Shown piece by piece: positions 1 through 8,856 of a DNA stretch of 34,340 nucleotides. Location: positions 1 through 34,340 of the forward strand of contig CAZURV010000019.1 of assembly GCA_964623515.1 (NCBI GenBank), read 5' to 3'. A program made the translations under genes and the position numbers. Positions within the stretch are counted from its first letter, which is position 1. The number at the start of each line of letters is the position of its first letter. This DNA comes from RUG714 sp964623515 (GTDB taxonomy: Bacteria > Bacillota > Clostridia > Oscillospirales > Acutalibacteraceae). The notes below the pieces were generated by a model. The model was not told the origin of the DNA. It did not search any database and was given only the letters and a program-made list of their open reading frames with translations.

Positions 1-87
1 TTAGCCGACGCGGAGCGGCGGAATGGAGATTATTATGAAAACACTAAACACAATTATATTTTCACTATTATCGAAATAAATTTTTAA
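1..87 (+). CDS. Possible 3' end of a plus-strand gene (partial)
   Basis: Frame 1 is open from the first base to a TAA at 85-87, encoding about 28 residues ending in IIEINF. The other two plus frames close within 38 bases. The first 30 bases are GC-rich and the rest is very AT-rich, so part of this may be intergenic. The stop overlaps the stop of the minus-strand hydrolase by two bases, which would make the two genes convergent. No family is recognisable from so few residues. A separate start, ATG at 36 after GGAG, would give only a 14-residue peptide. This could well be noncoding. Confidence 0.22.
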   Translation, partial: LADAERRNGDYYENTKHNYIFTIIEINF

Positions 88-1004
88 ATCACGGTTTCTT
101 TATTCAGATGCGAACGGAAAAAAGCACACGTTTCGTCCAGCGTTTGAACTCCGGGACCCGATTCAGGCTCAAGCACTGCAAATACATGCGGCAAATCCTT
201 ACCGTCTGTTTTCGGCCAGTCCATAAGTTTACATTCAATTCCTCGTTTCTGCAAATCAGCATATGCTCGCCGCGTTTGCTTGAGCGCCAAAAAATCTCCG
301 CTGGAGGTAATTAAAAACGTAGGAGGCATTGATGAAGCTTCGTCAAGAACCTTATCAAAATCAAGATATGCAGCGGTCGGTTTGTTTTTATATCCCCTGC
401 CCCACATTCTTCTCGTATACATACCAATCCATGATTTATCATCCATATAGGCAACAGGGCTTGTAAGCGTTAATGCGTCAAGCTTCATTCCGCTGTCGAC
501 AACACCGAATACCTCTCTAAGCTTTGAACTGTTCATAATTGCGGCTGTAAATGCTGCAAGCATACCGCCGGCACTGTCTCCGGTAAGCATAATATGATTT
601 TCATCAGCGGGATAATTATGCATATGCAATTTTATCCATTTAAGCGCCTCCGCACATTCTCTGAGTTGTTCCGCAGGAGACGCACAATCAGGCACAAGCG
701 TATAGCTCATGCTGAAAACACAAAATCCCCGCTTTGCAAGATTCAGATTGTAAAACTTATTCAAATCTTTGGTGGCATACATCCATCCGCCGCCGTGAAT
801 ATCAATAATAACCGGCAACTTCTCATTTTCGCGCTCTTCCGGATAATATACATCAAGCAGATGCTGCCACTTACCGTCGTCAATATAGGATATATCGTTA
901 ATTTCCCTGATTCCGGCAGGTTTCGTATGCTCTGCATGTAATTTATTGTCGCTGTGTTCAGTAATTTTCCAAAATCCCTTGCAAAGGGTATAAAATAATC
1001 CCAT
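84..1004 (-). CDS. Alpha/beta hydrolase, HSL-type esterase/lipase family
   Basis: Predicted cytoplasmic carboxylesterase of 306 residues acting on an unknown ester. The oxyanion-hole motif HGGG is at residues 70-73 and the nucleophile Ser144 lies in GDSAGG. An Asp in SSGDF and a His in LPHVF near the C-terminus complete the triad. This HGGG plus GDSAGG arrangement is typical of the hormone-sensitive-lipase branch of alpha/beta hydrolases. There is no signal peptide. The start is preceded by AAAGGAG at good spacing. It lies 10 bases after the lipoprotein gene on the same strand, so the two are probably co-transcribed. Family assignment is firm; the substrate is unknown. Confidence 0.9.
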   Translation of the reverse strand: MGLFYTLCKGFWKITEHSDNKLHAEHTKPAGIREINDISYIDDGKWQHLLDVYYPEERENEKLPVIIDIHGGGWMYATKDLNKFYNLNLAKRGFCVFSMSYTLVPDCASPAEQLRECAEALKWIKLHMHNYPADENHIMLTGDSAGGMLAAFTAAIMNSSKLREVFGVVDSGMKLDALTLTSPVAYMDDKSWIGMYTRRMWGRGYKNKPTAAYLDFDKVLDEASSMPPTFLITSSGDFLALKQTRRAYADLQKRGIECKLMDWPKTDGKDLPHVFAVLEPESGPGVQTLDETCAFFRSHLNKETVI

Positions 1005-1014
1005 AATTTCTCCT

Positions 1015-1770
1015 TTACTGCGGAAACATCATCTTGTATTCAAGATCAAGAGACGCCTGGCTCATTTTAATTCCGTAAAATTTTGTGTTGATAACCGAAA
1101 TCTTCATATCCATGATATAAGTTGCGGAAGAAATCATATAAGTTGACGGATCAAACGTTGCCGTTATCGTGCCTCCGCTATAGTAAAGGCTTAGATTCTT
1201 ATCGAGATTGCCGCCGTCCGTGAATGAAGCTTTCATATCCTCCATAGTGGTTTCTATTCCTTCAAAAACATTAAACGCCTTGCCCTGAGAACCTTTCCCT
1301 GCCGTAGGTTTTTCTTCTGCTTTGGGAACAATATGAACGGTAACTGTACCGTCGGAATTTGTCACCATACTTGCGCTTTCGATATCCTCTGCCGTAAGCA
1401 TACACTCTGCGAATTTGTTCTTGTCGGTATACGGCGGGAGTTGCATATTGGTTTCATTTTCCCATGCGGCGTTGATGATACCGTTGATGATTTTTTCAAG
1501 CGCGGCATTCGGTTCGTTTTTTATCAAGATGTTGGATATTGTTACTTTTTCGTTCTTGCCGAGGAACGTGCCTGTTGCCTTGGTTTTATTATAAGCTTTA
1601 ATATATTCCGGAAGAATTTTTGATATATCGGTTTCTTTTTCTCCCACTGCCTGTGCAGAAGAATCCGAAACGGCACTTTCGGCATCTTCCTTGCCTCTGC
1701 AACCTGCAAAAGCGCACAAAATAATGGAAAGCATTAAAAACACTGCTATGCTTTTCGTAAATCTATTCAT
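1015..1770 (-). CDS. Small secreted lipoprotein, unknown function
   Basis: About 251 residues. The N-terminus MNRFTKSIAV is followed by a hydrophobic stretch and a lipobox-like FAGC, after which the chain turns acidic and Ser-rich. This is a type II signal peptide, so the protein should be lipid-anchored outside the membrane. I chose the ATG at 1770 rather than an in-frame one at 1791 because AGGAGG sits 5 bases before it and the signal peptide then starts correctly. The rest looks like a beta-rich domain ending in alternating hydrophobic residues, and I do not recognise a named family. It follows the ABC-F gene after 70 bases and precedes the hydrolase closely. Confidence 0.8.
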   Translation of the reverse strand: MNRFTKSIAVFLMLSIILCAFAGCRGKEDAESAVSDSSAQAVGEKETDISKILPEYIKAYNKTKATGTFLGKNEKVTISNILIKNEPNAALEKIINGIINAAWENETNMQLPPYTDKNKFAECMLTAEDIESASMVTNSDGTVTVHIVPKAEEKPTAGKGSQGKAFNVFEGIETTMEDMKASFTDGGNLDKNLSLYYSGGTITATFDPSTYMISSATYIMDMKISVINTKFYGIKMSQASLDLEYKMMFPQ

Positions 1771-1840
1771 AGTTCCTCCTGTTGATTTCAACTTAAAACA
1801 ATCTCATCTTTATAAAATAATTGTACTATTTTACGAAACT

Positions 1841-3736
1841 TTAATCAACATATTTTTTTAAATCCGTTTCAAGCGAATCCCATTCCTCCATATACGTTAA
1901 CTGCAGTTCCTCAAGATGTTCAAGTTCTTCCTGCAACTTCTGGAGTTCCATATAGTCGCTGAGAACCTTTTCATCATTAAGCGCTTCAGTCACTGTTCTT
2001 ATCTCTGTATCAATATTGTCAAGCTCCTTTTCCAATTTTGCGAGTCGCTGTTCCTTTTTTCGCTTCTCTTTTAAAGGGGTTGTAAACTGTTTCTTTACAG
2101 GTTTCGCTTTATTCGAAACTTCCTCATATTTTAATTGGGACGGCATTCTGTGTGCTTTATAAAAATCATAGCCGCCGTTATAAAGATTGGCGCCGTTTTT
2201 CGTAATTTCTAAAATGCGTGAAGCAATTTTTCGGATAAAATATCTGTCATGCGATACGAAAAGCAAGGTGCCGTTATAATCGGAAAGCAGTTTTTCAAGC
2301 GTTTCTTTTCCAACAATATCCATATGGTTTGTTGGTTCGTCAAGCATGAGAAAATTCGGCCTGCGCTTAAAGATTTTACAAAGCTCGAGGCGTACCTTTT
2401 CTCCGCCGGAAAGAGAATTTACCGGTTTAAAAACATCATCCTGCCTGAAAAGGAATGCCCCTAAATCACTGCGCGCCTCTGTGGCGGACAAAAACGGAAA
2501 CAAATCCCAATAATCATCCAGCACGGTTTTATCCGATTTGTACTGTGCCATCTGCTGATCAAAATATCCTGTTTCAACCTGACTGCCAAGCTGGTAATCC
2601 CCGCCTAACGGAGGGATTTTTCCTGCAAGCGTTTTTAAAAATGTAGATTTTCCGATACCGTTTCCTCCGACAACAGCAATCTTATCTCCTTTTAATATTT
2701 CAAGATTCACAGTTGAAAGCACATTTTTATATCCTACCTGAAGCTCTTTTGCCGAAAGTACATTTTTAGCGCTTTCTATTCTCGGCGTTATATCCATAAA
2801 AAAGCTTCTTGTATCCGCACGTTCGGGGGCTTCCATGCGTTCCATTCTCTCGATTTGCTTCAGCTTTGCCTGTGCCGTTGAGGCTTTCGTTGCTTTATAT
2901 CTGAATCTGTCAGCGACGTTTTGAAGATGTTCAATCTTTTTTTGCTGTTCCTCAAACGCCTTTTGACGGTTCGCATAATCCATTTTCTTTTTTTCGGCAT
3001 ACGCACTGTAATTGCCGAAATACTTTTTCAATGTTCCGTACTCTATCTCATAAACGATATGCACCACCCTGTCCAGAAATTCCCGGTCATGCGAAACAAG
3101 AACAAAAGCTTTTTTATAAGATGTCAGATACTCCTCAAGCCATTCAACCGCCGTTATATCAAGATGATTGGTGGGCTCATCAAGCAAAAGCACATCGGGC
3201 TTTGAAAGAATCAAACGAAGAAATGCAATCTTTGTCCGCTGTCCGCCGGAAAATTCATCAAGACGCTTGCTTTTGTCTTCATCGGTAAAACCGAAATTTT
3301 GAATCGCACTTTCCAGCTCCCTTTTATAATAATAGCCTCCCGCATTTGTAAACATATCCTGCAAAAGGGAATACCTTTTTATCTGCTCCTCCGAGTTCAT
3401 ATCTGCAAGCAGACAGTTCATTTCTTGCTCCATATTGAGTATGGGCCGATACGCTTTTTCTATCTCTTCAATCATGGTTATACCATCATCGTCAAAAGCA
3501 GTCTGATTCAGATAACCTATAACGGGGTTTCCGGAACGCACAACCGATGAATCCTCCCCATTGTCCATATACGCGGGTTCATATTCCCCGGTCAGCAATT
3601 TCAACAGCGTTGTTTTTCCGCATCCGTTTCTTCCGACAACAGCAATATGATCGTTCGCATTAATTTCCATATTCAGTTTTTTAAGAACAACATTCGCCCC
3701 GAAAGCGGCATACACATTATTTAATTTTAACTGCAT
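1841..3736 (-). CDS. ABC-F family ATPase (YdiF/Uup-like)
   Basis: Soluble protein of 631 residues with two ABC ATPase domains and no membrane segments. Walker A motifs are GRNGCGKT (residues 35-42) and GGNGIGKS (about residue 350). Signature motifs are FSGGQ and LSGGE, each followed by LDEPTNH. The charged linker between the domains and the C-terminal coiled coil (rich in Lys, Glu and Leu from about 560) are typical of ABC-F proteins. Members act on the ribosome as translation factors, and some protect against ribosome-targeting antibiotics. The sequence does not separate a resistance protein from a housekeeping one. Its start lies 5 bases after the stop of the exporter gene, whose last codons supply the CGGAG ribosome site, so translation is coupled. 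Confidence 0.93.
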   Translation of the reverse strand: MQLKLNNVYAAFGANVVLKKLNMEINANDHIAVVGRNGCGKTTLLKLLTGEYEPAYMDNGEDSSVVRSGNPVIGYLNQTAFDDDGITMIEEIEKAYRPILNMEQEMNCLLADMNSEEQIKRYSLLQDMFTNAGGYYYKRELESAIQNFGFTDEDKSKRLDEFSGGQRTKIAFLRLILSKPDVLLLDEPTNHLDITAVEWLEEYLTSYKKAFVLVSHDREFLDRVVHIVYEIEYGTLKKYFGNYSAYAEKKKMDYANRQKAFEEQQKKIEHLQNVADRFRYKATKASTAQAKLKQIERMERMEAPERADTRSFFMDITPRIESAKNVLSAKELQVGYKNVLSTVNLEILKGDKIAVVGGNGIGKSTFLKTLAGKIPPLGGDYQLGSQVETGYFDQQMAQYKSDKTVLDDYWDLFPFLSATEARSDLGAFLFRQDDVFKPVNSLSGGEKVRLELCKIFKRRPNFLMLDEPTNHMDIVGKETLEKLLSDYNGTLLFVSHDRYFIRKIASRILEITKNGANLYNGGYDFYKAHRMPSQLKYEEVSNKAKPVKKQFTTPLKEKRKKEQRLAKLEKELDNIDTEIRTVTEALNDEKVLSDYMELQKLQEELEHLEELQLTYMEEWDSLETDLKKYVD

Positions 3737-3741
3737 TTAAA

Positions 3742-6414
3742 TTACTCCGTACGCAAGGCAACAACAGGATCTTTCTTTGCCGCGATACTTGCAGGAATCA
3801 AGCCCGAAATAAATGTCAGCAATACGCTTATAGCTATCAAAATCAGTGCCGCATACCAAGGCAACGCGGCCACGCCTTCAATGGCTGTGTAATGCGCGAT
3901 GAGCCAGTTTATAGGCTGATCGAGCAAAACCGTCACAAGGATTCCTATCACGCCCGAAACAAGTCCGATAATCAGCGTTTCGGCGTTAAATACATTTGAA
4001 ACGTCCCTTTTTGACGCGCCTATTGAACGCAATATGCCGATTTCTCTTGTTCTCTCAAGAACCGAAATATAAGTTATGATTCCAATCATTATGCTGGAAA
4101 CCACAAGGCTAATCGCGACAAAAGCAATCAAAATATAACTTATCGTTTTCACGATTTTGCTTACGCTGGACAGCATCAGCCCGATATAATCCGTATACTG
4201 AATCTGCTTTTCTTCTGAAACACTTTCGTTATATGCACTAATGGCGTTTGTTATTGCCTCTTTGCTTTCAAAATCTTTCGCATAGATATTTATCGATGTG
4301 GGTGCATTACGGTCTCCCGCGCCGAACTTTTTCAGATTGCCTTCATAGGAGGAGCTCTGTTCCTGCATCTGTTCCATATACTGCGGAATCATAGCCTGCA
4401 AATCTTCCTCGCTCATTTTGCTGATATAGCTTTCAACCATAGCAAGCTGGCTGGCGGGAACGAAGCTTTTCATAAGCGTCAACGCATTTTCCTTTGTGAT
4501 TTTAACACCGTTCACATAATAAGAGCCGTCTTTTTGTTCAACCTGATATCCGTCGGAAAACGCCGTACCTGTTAAAATATTGGTTTCTTTGTTGTTTTTT
4601 TGTGCACGGACAACATCGGAAGAATTGCATTTGTCAAGAATATAATCCGTCAGTTCAGCAGTATAACCGATAGACCCTATTTCCTGAGACGCAATCGCAG
4701 CATCTCCGCTTTTTATAATGCCGACAACCTTGATTTTCAACCCGTTGTCCACAAGATTTTTAACATAATCCGAATTTGATGACATATCGCGGTAAACAAG
4801 CCCGGATTTTTTATAAAAGTCAGACCCCGGAATAACGCTGAATTCCTGATTCATAATCTGATCGTAAGAAAAACTGCTTACTGAAATTTTATTTGTATCG
4901 TCAGAGCTTTTTCCGAGATTATTGACGATATCCTTAAATTCCGCCTGATCCAGAATCCCCAAAGAATACAGCGTATAATCCGAAACCTCATTGTTTTTGT
5001 TTACAATCAGGCAAACTTCGTTATAAGCAGACGGAAGCCTTCCCGCCACAACATCATACTGCGACCGAATAAACGCAGAATCGCCCACAAGCTGTTTAAA
5101 GACATTCGCATATGTGGAATACGTAGATTCAAACATTGTGCCTTCATAAAGCGATTCAACGCCCATATCGTCCAGCAGAGGACTTGGGTTCACGCGGACA
5201 AGCCCTTTATCCGTATCCGCGCGATAAATATTGAGTTCTCCGCCATAGCTGTACTGAATATCAGTTGCATATTCATCTATTTTACATTCATCACTGTCAA
5301 TATAAGCCTTAAATGAAGTAAGATCATTTTTCGTTACTCCGGAAAGCATTGTATTCATCATTTGGCTCATAATGCTGTTTGAATAAATTTTCTTTTCCTG
5401 TTCGGCATTTTCGTGCGATGAGGTATTGCTTCCCATAGCCGCACTCATCATATTTTCTATATCAGCGGACTGCTCATCAATCGTAATCGGATATGAAGAA
5501 AGCGTGTTCTCCTCAACGCTGTTAATATATCCCTGGAAACCGCTGGAAAGCGAAAGAATAAGTGCGATGCCGATGATACCGATTGAACCGGCAAACGCAG
5601 TGAGGAACGTACGTACTTTTTTCGTGAGCAGATTATTCATACTCAGTCCGAACGCCGTGCCGAAAGACATATCCACTTTGTATTTTTTTCTTTTTTCTTT
5701 TTTCTCTGATTTTTCGCTCTGCACCGCTTCTATGCTGTTATAAGGATTGCTGTCGGAAACGATCTTTCCGTCCACAAGTTTTACGATACGAGATGAATAC
5801 TGCTCCGCCAAATCGGGATTGTGTGTAACCATAATAACAAGCCTGTCCCGACTGATTTCTTTGAGTATCTCCATAACCTGAATACTTGTGGTGCTGTCCA
5901 GCGCGCCCGTAGGTTCGTCGGCAAGGATGATTTCCGGATTATTCACAATTGCACGTGCTATTGCAACGCGTTGCATCTGACCGCCCGACAACTGATTCGG
6001 TTTCTTGTTCAGCTGATCTCCGAGCCCCACTTTTTCCAGCGCATCAGCCGCACGTTTTCTGCGCTCCTCTTTGGAAATACCGGAAATTGTAAGTGCCAGT
6101 TCCACATTCCGCAAAACGGTCTGATGAGAAATCAGATTATAATTCTGGAACACAAATCCGATAGAATAATTTCGGTAGGCGTCCCAATTATAGTCGGTAA
6201 ATCTTGTTGTAGAAACACCGTTAATCTTTAAATCTCCGTCTGTGTATCTGTCCAGTCCGCCAATGATGTTCAGAAGCGTGGTTTTTCCACATCCGGAATG
6301 ACCGAGAACCGAGACAAATTCATTTTCCCGAAATTCAATTGAAACCTCCCTCAAAGCTTCAACCTGTTCCTCCCCTGTCTCATACACCTTTGAAATTTTT
6401 TCAAGTTTCAGCAT
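3742..6414 (-). CDS. Fused ABC exporter, MacB-type ATPase plus FtsX-like permease
   Basis: One 890-residue chain. The N-terminal ATPase has Walker A GHSGCGKT (38-45), signature LSGGQMQRVAIARA and Walker B LADEPTGALDS. A charged linker leads to a first membrane helix near residue 270, then an extracellular domain of roughly 470 residues. Three C-terminal helices carry the FtsX/MacB pattern, including RTREIGILRSIGA. This architecture suggests a mechanotransmission-type exporter or extracytoplasmic remodelling machine rather than an importer. GCGAGGAAAAAGAA precedes the ATG. A hairpin-like ACGC-TTTT-GCGT about 50 bases upstream might be regulatory. The substrate is unknown, although coupling to an ABC-F gene makes a role in drug or peptide stress possible. 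Confidence 0.92.
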   Translation of the reverse strand: MLKLEKISKVYETGEEQVEALREVSIEFRENEFVSVLGHSGCGKTTLLNIIGGLDRYTDGDLKINGVSTTRFTDYNWDAYRNYSIGFVFQNYNLISHQTVLRNVELALTISGISKEERRKRAADALEKVGLGDQLNKKPNQLSGGQMQRVAIARAIVNNPEIILADEPTGALDSTTSIQVMEILKEISRDRLVIMVTHNPDLAEQYSSRIVKLVDGKIVSDSNPYNSIEAVQSEKSEKKEKRKKYKVDMSFGTAFGLSMNNLLTKKVRTFLTAFAGSIGIIGIALILSLSSGFQGYINSVEENTLSSYPITIDEQSADIENMMSAAMGSNTSSHENAEQEKKIYSNSIMSQMMNTMLSGVTKNDLTSFKAYIDSDECKIDEYATDIQYSYGGELNIYRADTDKGLVRVNPSPLLDDMGVESLYEGTMFESTYSTYANVFKQLVGDSAFIRSQYDVVAGRLPSAYNEVCLIVNKNNEVSDYTLYSLGILDQAEFKDIVNNLGKSSDDTNKISVSSFSYDQIMNQEFSVIPGSDFYKKSGLVYRDMSSNSDYVKNLVDNGLKIKVVGIIKSGDAAIASQEIGSIGYTAELTDYILDKCNSSDVVRAQKNNKETNILTGTAFSDGYQVEQKDGSYYVNGVKITKENALTLMKSFVPASQLAMVESYISKMSEEDLQAMIPQYMEQMQEQSSSYEGNLKKFGAGDRNAPTSINIYAKDFESKEAITNAISAYNESVSEEKQIQYTDYIGLMLSSVSKIVKTISYILIAFVAISLVVSSIMIGIITYISVLERTREIGILRSIGASKRDVSNVFNAETLIIGLVSGVIGILVTVLLDQPINWLIAHYTAIEGVAALPWYAALILIAISVLLTFISGLIPASIAAKKDPVVALRTE

Positions 6415-6514
6415 TTCTTTTTCCTCGCATAATATTTTACTGCACGCAAAAGCGTTCCTTACAAAATAAATTCATGCAGATTCATCTGCGTTCAGAAGTT
6501 TCCTCCTGTAGGGT

Positions 6515-7669
6515 TTAACGGCATAACTCCCGGACTTTTTCTCCGGCCTTGTATGCCCGCTCTATATATCCCGGCATTTTCAAAGTTAAATGCGCTTTAA
6601 TGTTTTCTTTATTACCGCTCAACCATTTAAAAGATTCTATCATTTCATCTTCTTTTGATATTTCCTGAACCGGTAGCACATAATTCTCCTGCGTGCCGAA
6701 AATATCTTCAGCTATCCCTCGTGCCTTGACCGAATAGCCCAGCACAACAACCGGCACGCATGATGAATATGCCGCAATCGTTGCATGCGTGCGCGCACCC
6801 ATAAACATTTCGCATCTGCTTATGCAGCCTTTTATCTCCTCACAGGTGCCATCATCAATCATAACAATCCTGCCCGTTTCCTTAAATTTATCCAGCAAAT
6901 CTCTCATAGCTTTGCGATCATCATTTATATCCCAAACAACGTGTGGTATAAGCGCAACGGAATAGTCAGTTTCCGCAAGAATATACTTTATAAGATTTTC
7001 AAAATTCACTCTGACTGCATCGGCATTTCCCGCATAATCCAGCGCCATTGGGCTGAGATTTAAACCGACAAATTTTTTCCCTTTGAGTTCATCGGGAAGA
7101 TCCAGTTCCTTTTTAGGCAAAGTAAATGCGGGGTCGGGATAAAGATACGTATTTGGATTGATTTTTTTCAATGCCCTGTAAGTAATGGTTTCCCTCGCGG
7201 TTATAAGAGAATACGATTTTAAATCGGCGCTCATGCCGGAGTCAATGGAATCCGGTTCAACCGAACAGCCCCACAGCACGGTTTTAACGCCTTTGGAAAC
7301 AAGCATTTTATTCTGAGAATAATACTGCGTGCATCCTTCATAGCAATAATTATCTCCGCCGATAGCAACACCTATTCGGTTTTTGCCGTTCCGGACCAAA
7401 TCAGCAATACTTAAATACTCACTGTATCTGTTATTTTTCAACAGATGTATCTGCGCGGAAGCAAGCGCCTTCTTAAAAAAAGGTATCTTGCCCGAACGCA
7501 GGTTCTTCACTTCCAAAATCTTATCAATTCCGTACTTTCTGTCTTCATCGGGAGCAAGAGAATAAACGGTTTTCACGCTGTTTCCTATGATTTCCGCCGT
7601 CGTTCTGACCAGAGCCTCGCAGCCGTGATTTCCGCTTCCGCCGTGTGAATATAAAAATATTTCTTTCAT
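6515..7669 (-). CDS. Polysaccharide pyruvyl transferase family protein
   Basis: 384 residues. The N-terminus has the Gly-rich SHGGSGNHGCEAL, followed by GGDNYCYEG, and the C-terminal half has GARTHATIAAYS. These are hallmarks of the CsaB-type family (PS_pyruv_trans), which transfers pyruvate from phosphoenolpyruvate to sugars of cell-wall or extracellular polymers. There is no signal peptide, as expected for a cytoplasmic enzyme. Unusually, no other glycan gene is nearby. A near-consensus promoter lies about 80 bases upstream, so the gene is probably expressed alone or leads the ABC genes that follow after 100 bases. The acceptor sugar cannot be inferred. Confidence 0.88.
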   Translation of the reverse strand: MKEIFLYSHGGSGNHGCEALVRTTAEIIGNSVKTVYSLAPDEDRKYGIDKILEVKNLRSGKIPFFKKALASAQIHLLKNNRYSEYLSIADLVRNGKNRIGVAIGGDNYCYEGCTQYYSQNKMLVSKGVKTVLWGCSVEPDSIDSGMSADLKSYSLITARETITYRALKKINPNTYLYPDPAFTLPKKELDLPDELKGKKFVGLNLSPMALDYAGNADAVRVNFENLIKYILAETDYSVALIPHVVWDINDDRKAMRDLLDKFKETGRIVMIDDGTCEEIKGCISRCEMFMGARTHATIAAYSSCVPVVVLGYSVKARGIAEDIFGTQENYVLPVQEISKEDEMIESFKWLSGNKENIKAHLTLKMPGYIERAYKAGEKVRELCR

Positions 7670-7752
7670 ATATTTTATCCTTTATTTTTGTTTGTAAATA
7701 TAATAACGAGCAAGCCCCTTATTGAAGCATTTGTTTCGGCAAACGTATATTT

Positions 7753-7781
7753 ATTATAATATCTTAATATTTTTTTTTCAA
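7753..7781 (-). promoter_or_regulatory. Sigma-A promoter of the pyruvyl transferase gene
   Basis: On the minus strand, TTGAAA (7776-7781) and a perfect TATAAT (7753-7758) are 17 bases apart in an AT-rich setting. Transcription would begin near 7746, giving a leader of about 77 bases. It lies downstream of the terminator at 7893-7922, so the gene does not depend on the upstream RNA. Confidence 0.75.
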
Positions 7782-7892
7782 TCATTTTAAGGAATAATAG
7801 ACATAAAAACAAAGATTGTATAGATTTAATGCGCAGCACTTGTATATTGCTCTGCGAAACTGTTATCCTACAATGGAAGAAAACCTGATACA

Positions 7893-7922
7893 ATGAAAAA
7901 ACAGCGCCTTGAAAACGCTGCT
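7893..7922 (-). terminator. Rho-independent terminator of the candidate small RNA
   Basis: Minus-strand CAGCG (7916-7920) pairs with CGCTG (7902-7906) around a 9-base loop. AAAG/TTTT flanks extend the stem, which is followed directly by six T. It is about 260 bases after the phosphodiesterase gene and about 225 bases before the pyruvyl transferase start, so it best fits the end of the RNA unit described at 7893-8024. Confidence 0.8.
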
Positions 7923-8024
7923 TTCCCAAGTTATTAAATTTTCAAAGAATATATCTAAACTCCCATAAAGATATATCCTTTCAGAAAAAGTCTATCTTAA
8001 ACCCCCTGATAGATTTATTCCTTG
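7893..8024 (-). ncRNA. Candidate small RNA with two near-duplicate hairpins
   Basis: A promoter at 8031-8059 and a terminator at 7893-7922 bracket about 130 bases without a coding sequence. Hairpin 1 pairs TCTATC (8008-8013) with GATAGA (7991-7996) around the loop AGGGGGTTTAA. Hairpin 2 is a 12-bp stem (7970-7981 with 7944-7955, one G-U) around the loop TTTATGGGAGTTTA. The two units align along about 40 bases and share GGGRGTTTA followed by GATA, which suggests duplication or a repeated binding site. No Rfam class that I can name matches; TwoAYGGAY RNA also has two hairpins, but its loop consensus differs. Existence as a transcript is inferred. A leader role for the next gene is unlikely because that gene has its own promoter. 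Confidence 0.6.
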
Positions 8025-8030
8025 ATATAT

Positions 8031-8059
8031 ATTTTACATTATAATTGGATTTTAGACAA
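8031..8059 (-). promoter_or_regulatory. Promoter of the candidate small RNA
   Basis: Minus-strand TTGTCT (8054-8059) is 17 bases from TAAAAT (8031-8036), with TG directly before the -10. Predicted start is near 8024. Each hexamer differs from consensus, but the spacing is ideal and it lies just before the structured segment. Confidence 0.55.
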
Positions 8060-8183
8060 TATAAATATTGAATATTTTTTTAATATTTTTTGCTTATTTT
8101 TTTAGCATAATATACAATAAAATTGCCTTTTTTGCGTTATGAAGGATAAAAAAAGGATGTATTAGTATTCCTCATATAAAATG

Positions 8184-8738
8184 CTAATTTCTATTTTGCA
8201 AATCGATGCTACACAACTCAATACCGTCAAGTTCTTTAAGTGCAAACAGCGTTCCGTCAAGTATGCCGTATGAATGGGCAGTACCGTTTTTCGGTATTGC
8301 CACACTTCCCACATTGATATAGATAAAACTACCGCAGTCCGTTATTTCAGGAATATGAAAATGTCCACATACAAGCACATGGTGATAATCCGCCGAAAAT
8401 GGGTTTTTCTTATTGTAATGTTGTCCGTGTGTGACAACAAAGTTTATTCCGTTGATTTTCATCTCCCGAAACGGTTCTTCTATATTAAAATCCAAAACCA
8501 TCTGATCAACCTCGGCATCGCAATTGCCCCTGACGGCAATAATGTCGTCCTTTAAAGGATTCAGCATGGATATCACGCTTTTCGGCGAATATTCCTCCGG
8601 TAAATCATTTCTCGGGCCGTGATACAATATATCCCCGCAAATTACCAATTTAGCGGCGTTTTCCCTTTGATACGCTTCCAGCAGTTTCCGGCAGTAAAAC
8701 GCACTGCCGTGAATATCAGAAGCAAATAGTATTTTCAT
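8184..8738 (-). CDS. Metallophosphoesterase, YfcE/MJ0936 family
   Basis: 184-residue cytoplasmic phosphodiesterase of the calcineurin-like fold. The metal-binding series is complete: D8-x-H10 in FASDIHG, CGDI, RGNCD, VTHGQ and CGHFH, followed by the family-typical NVGSVAIPKNG. Family members hydrolyse phosphodiesters with manganese; the physiological substrate is usually unknown. The start is set at 8738 (MKILFASD), where GGAGAG lies 7 bases upstream, rather than at 8759. The gene stands alone between a terminator upstream and the RNA gap downstream. After its stop, a weak inverted repeat followed by seven T (about 8145-8172) may end the transcript. Confidence 0.9.
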   Translation of the reverse strand: MKILFASDIHGSAFYCRKLLEAYQRENAAKLVICGDILYHGPRNDLPEEYSPKSVISMLNPLKDDIIAVRGNCDAEVDQMVLDFNIEEPFREMKINGINFVVTHGQHYNKKNPFSADYHHVLVCGHFHIPEITDCGSFIYINVGSVAIPKNGTAHSYGILDGTLFALKELDGIELCSIDLQNRN

Positions 8739-8810
8739 TTTTATTCTCTCCGAAATCATTAATTAAAAAATAGGGGTAAAACGGACAGAGCTGCGTCTCT
8801 CCGCCTTAGT

Positions 8811-8844
8811 AAAAAGCCTCGGAATACAAAAAAAGTATTTCGAG
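8811..8844 (-). terminator. Terminator of the purine transport operon
   Basis: Minus-strand CTCGAAATAC (8835-8844) pairs with GTATTCCGAG (8818-8827) over 10 bp including one G-U, and GC plus TTTTT follows. It lies about 160 bases after the last permease gene, with repeat family 1 copy 1 in between. Confidence 0.75.
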
Positions 8845-8856
8845 ACTTGATTCTTC

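Noticed and set aside
1771..1840. Separate promoter for the lipoprotein gene
   Set aside because: A TATAAA is present but the -35 is poor; read-through from the ABC-F gene explains expression as well.
7675..7929. 84-codon minus-strand frame in the gap after the pyruvyl transferase gene
   Set aside because: It spans the terminator at 7893-7922 and the promoter at 7753-7781, has no good ribosome site and no recognisable similarity.
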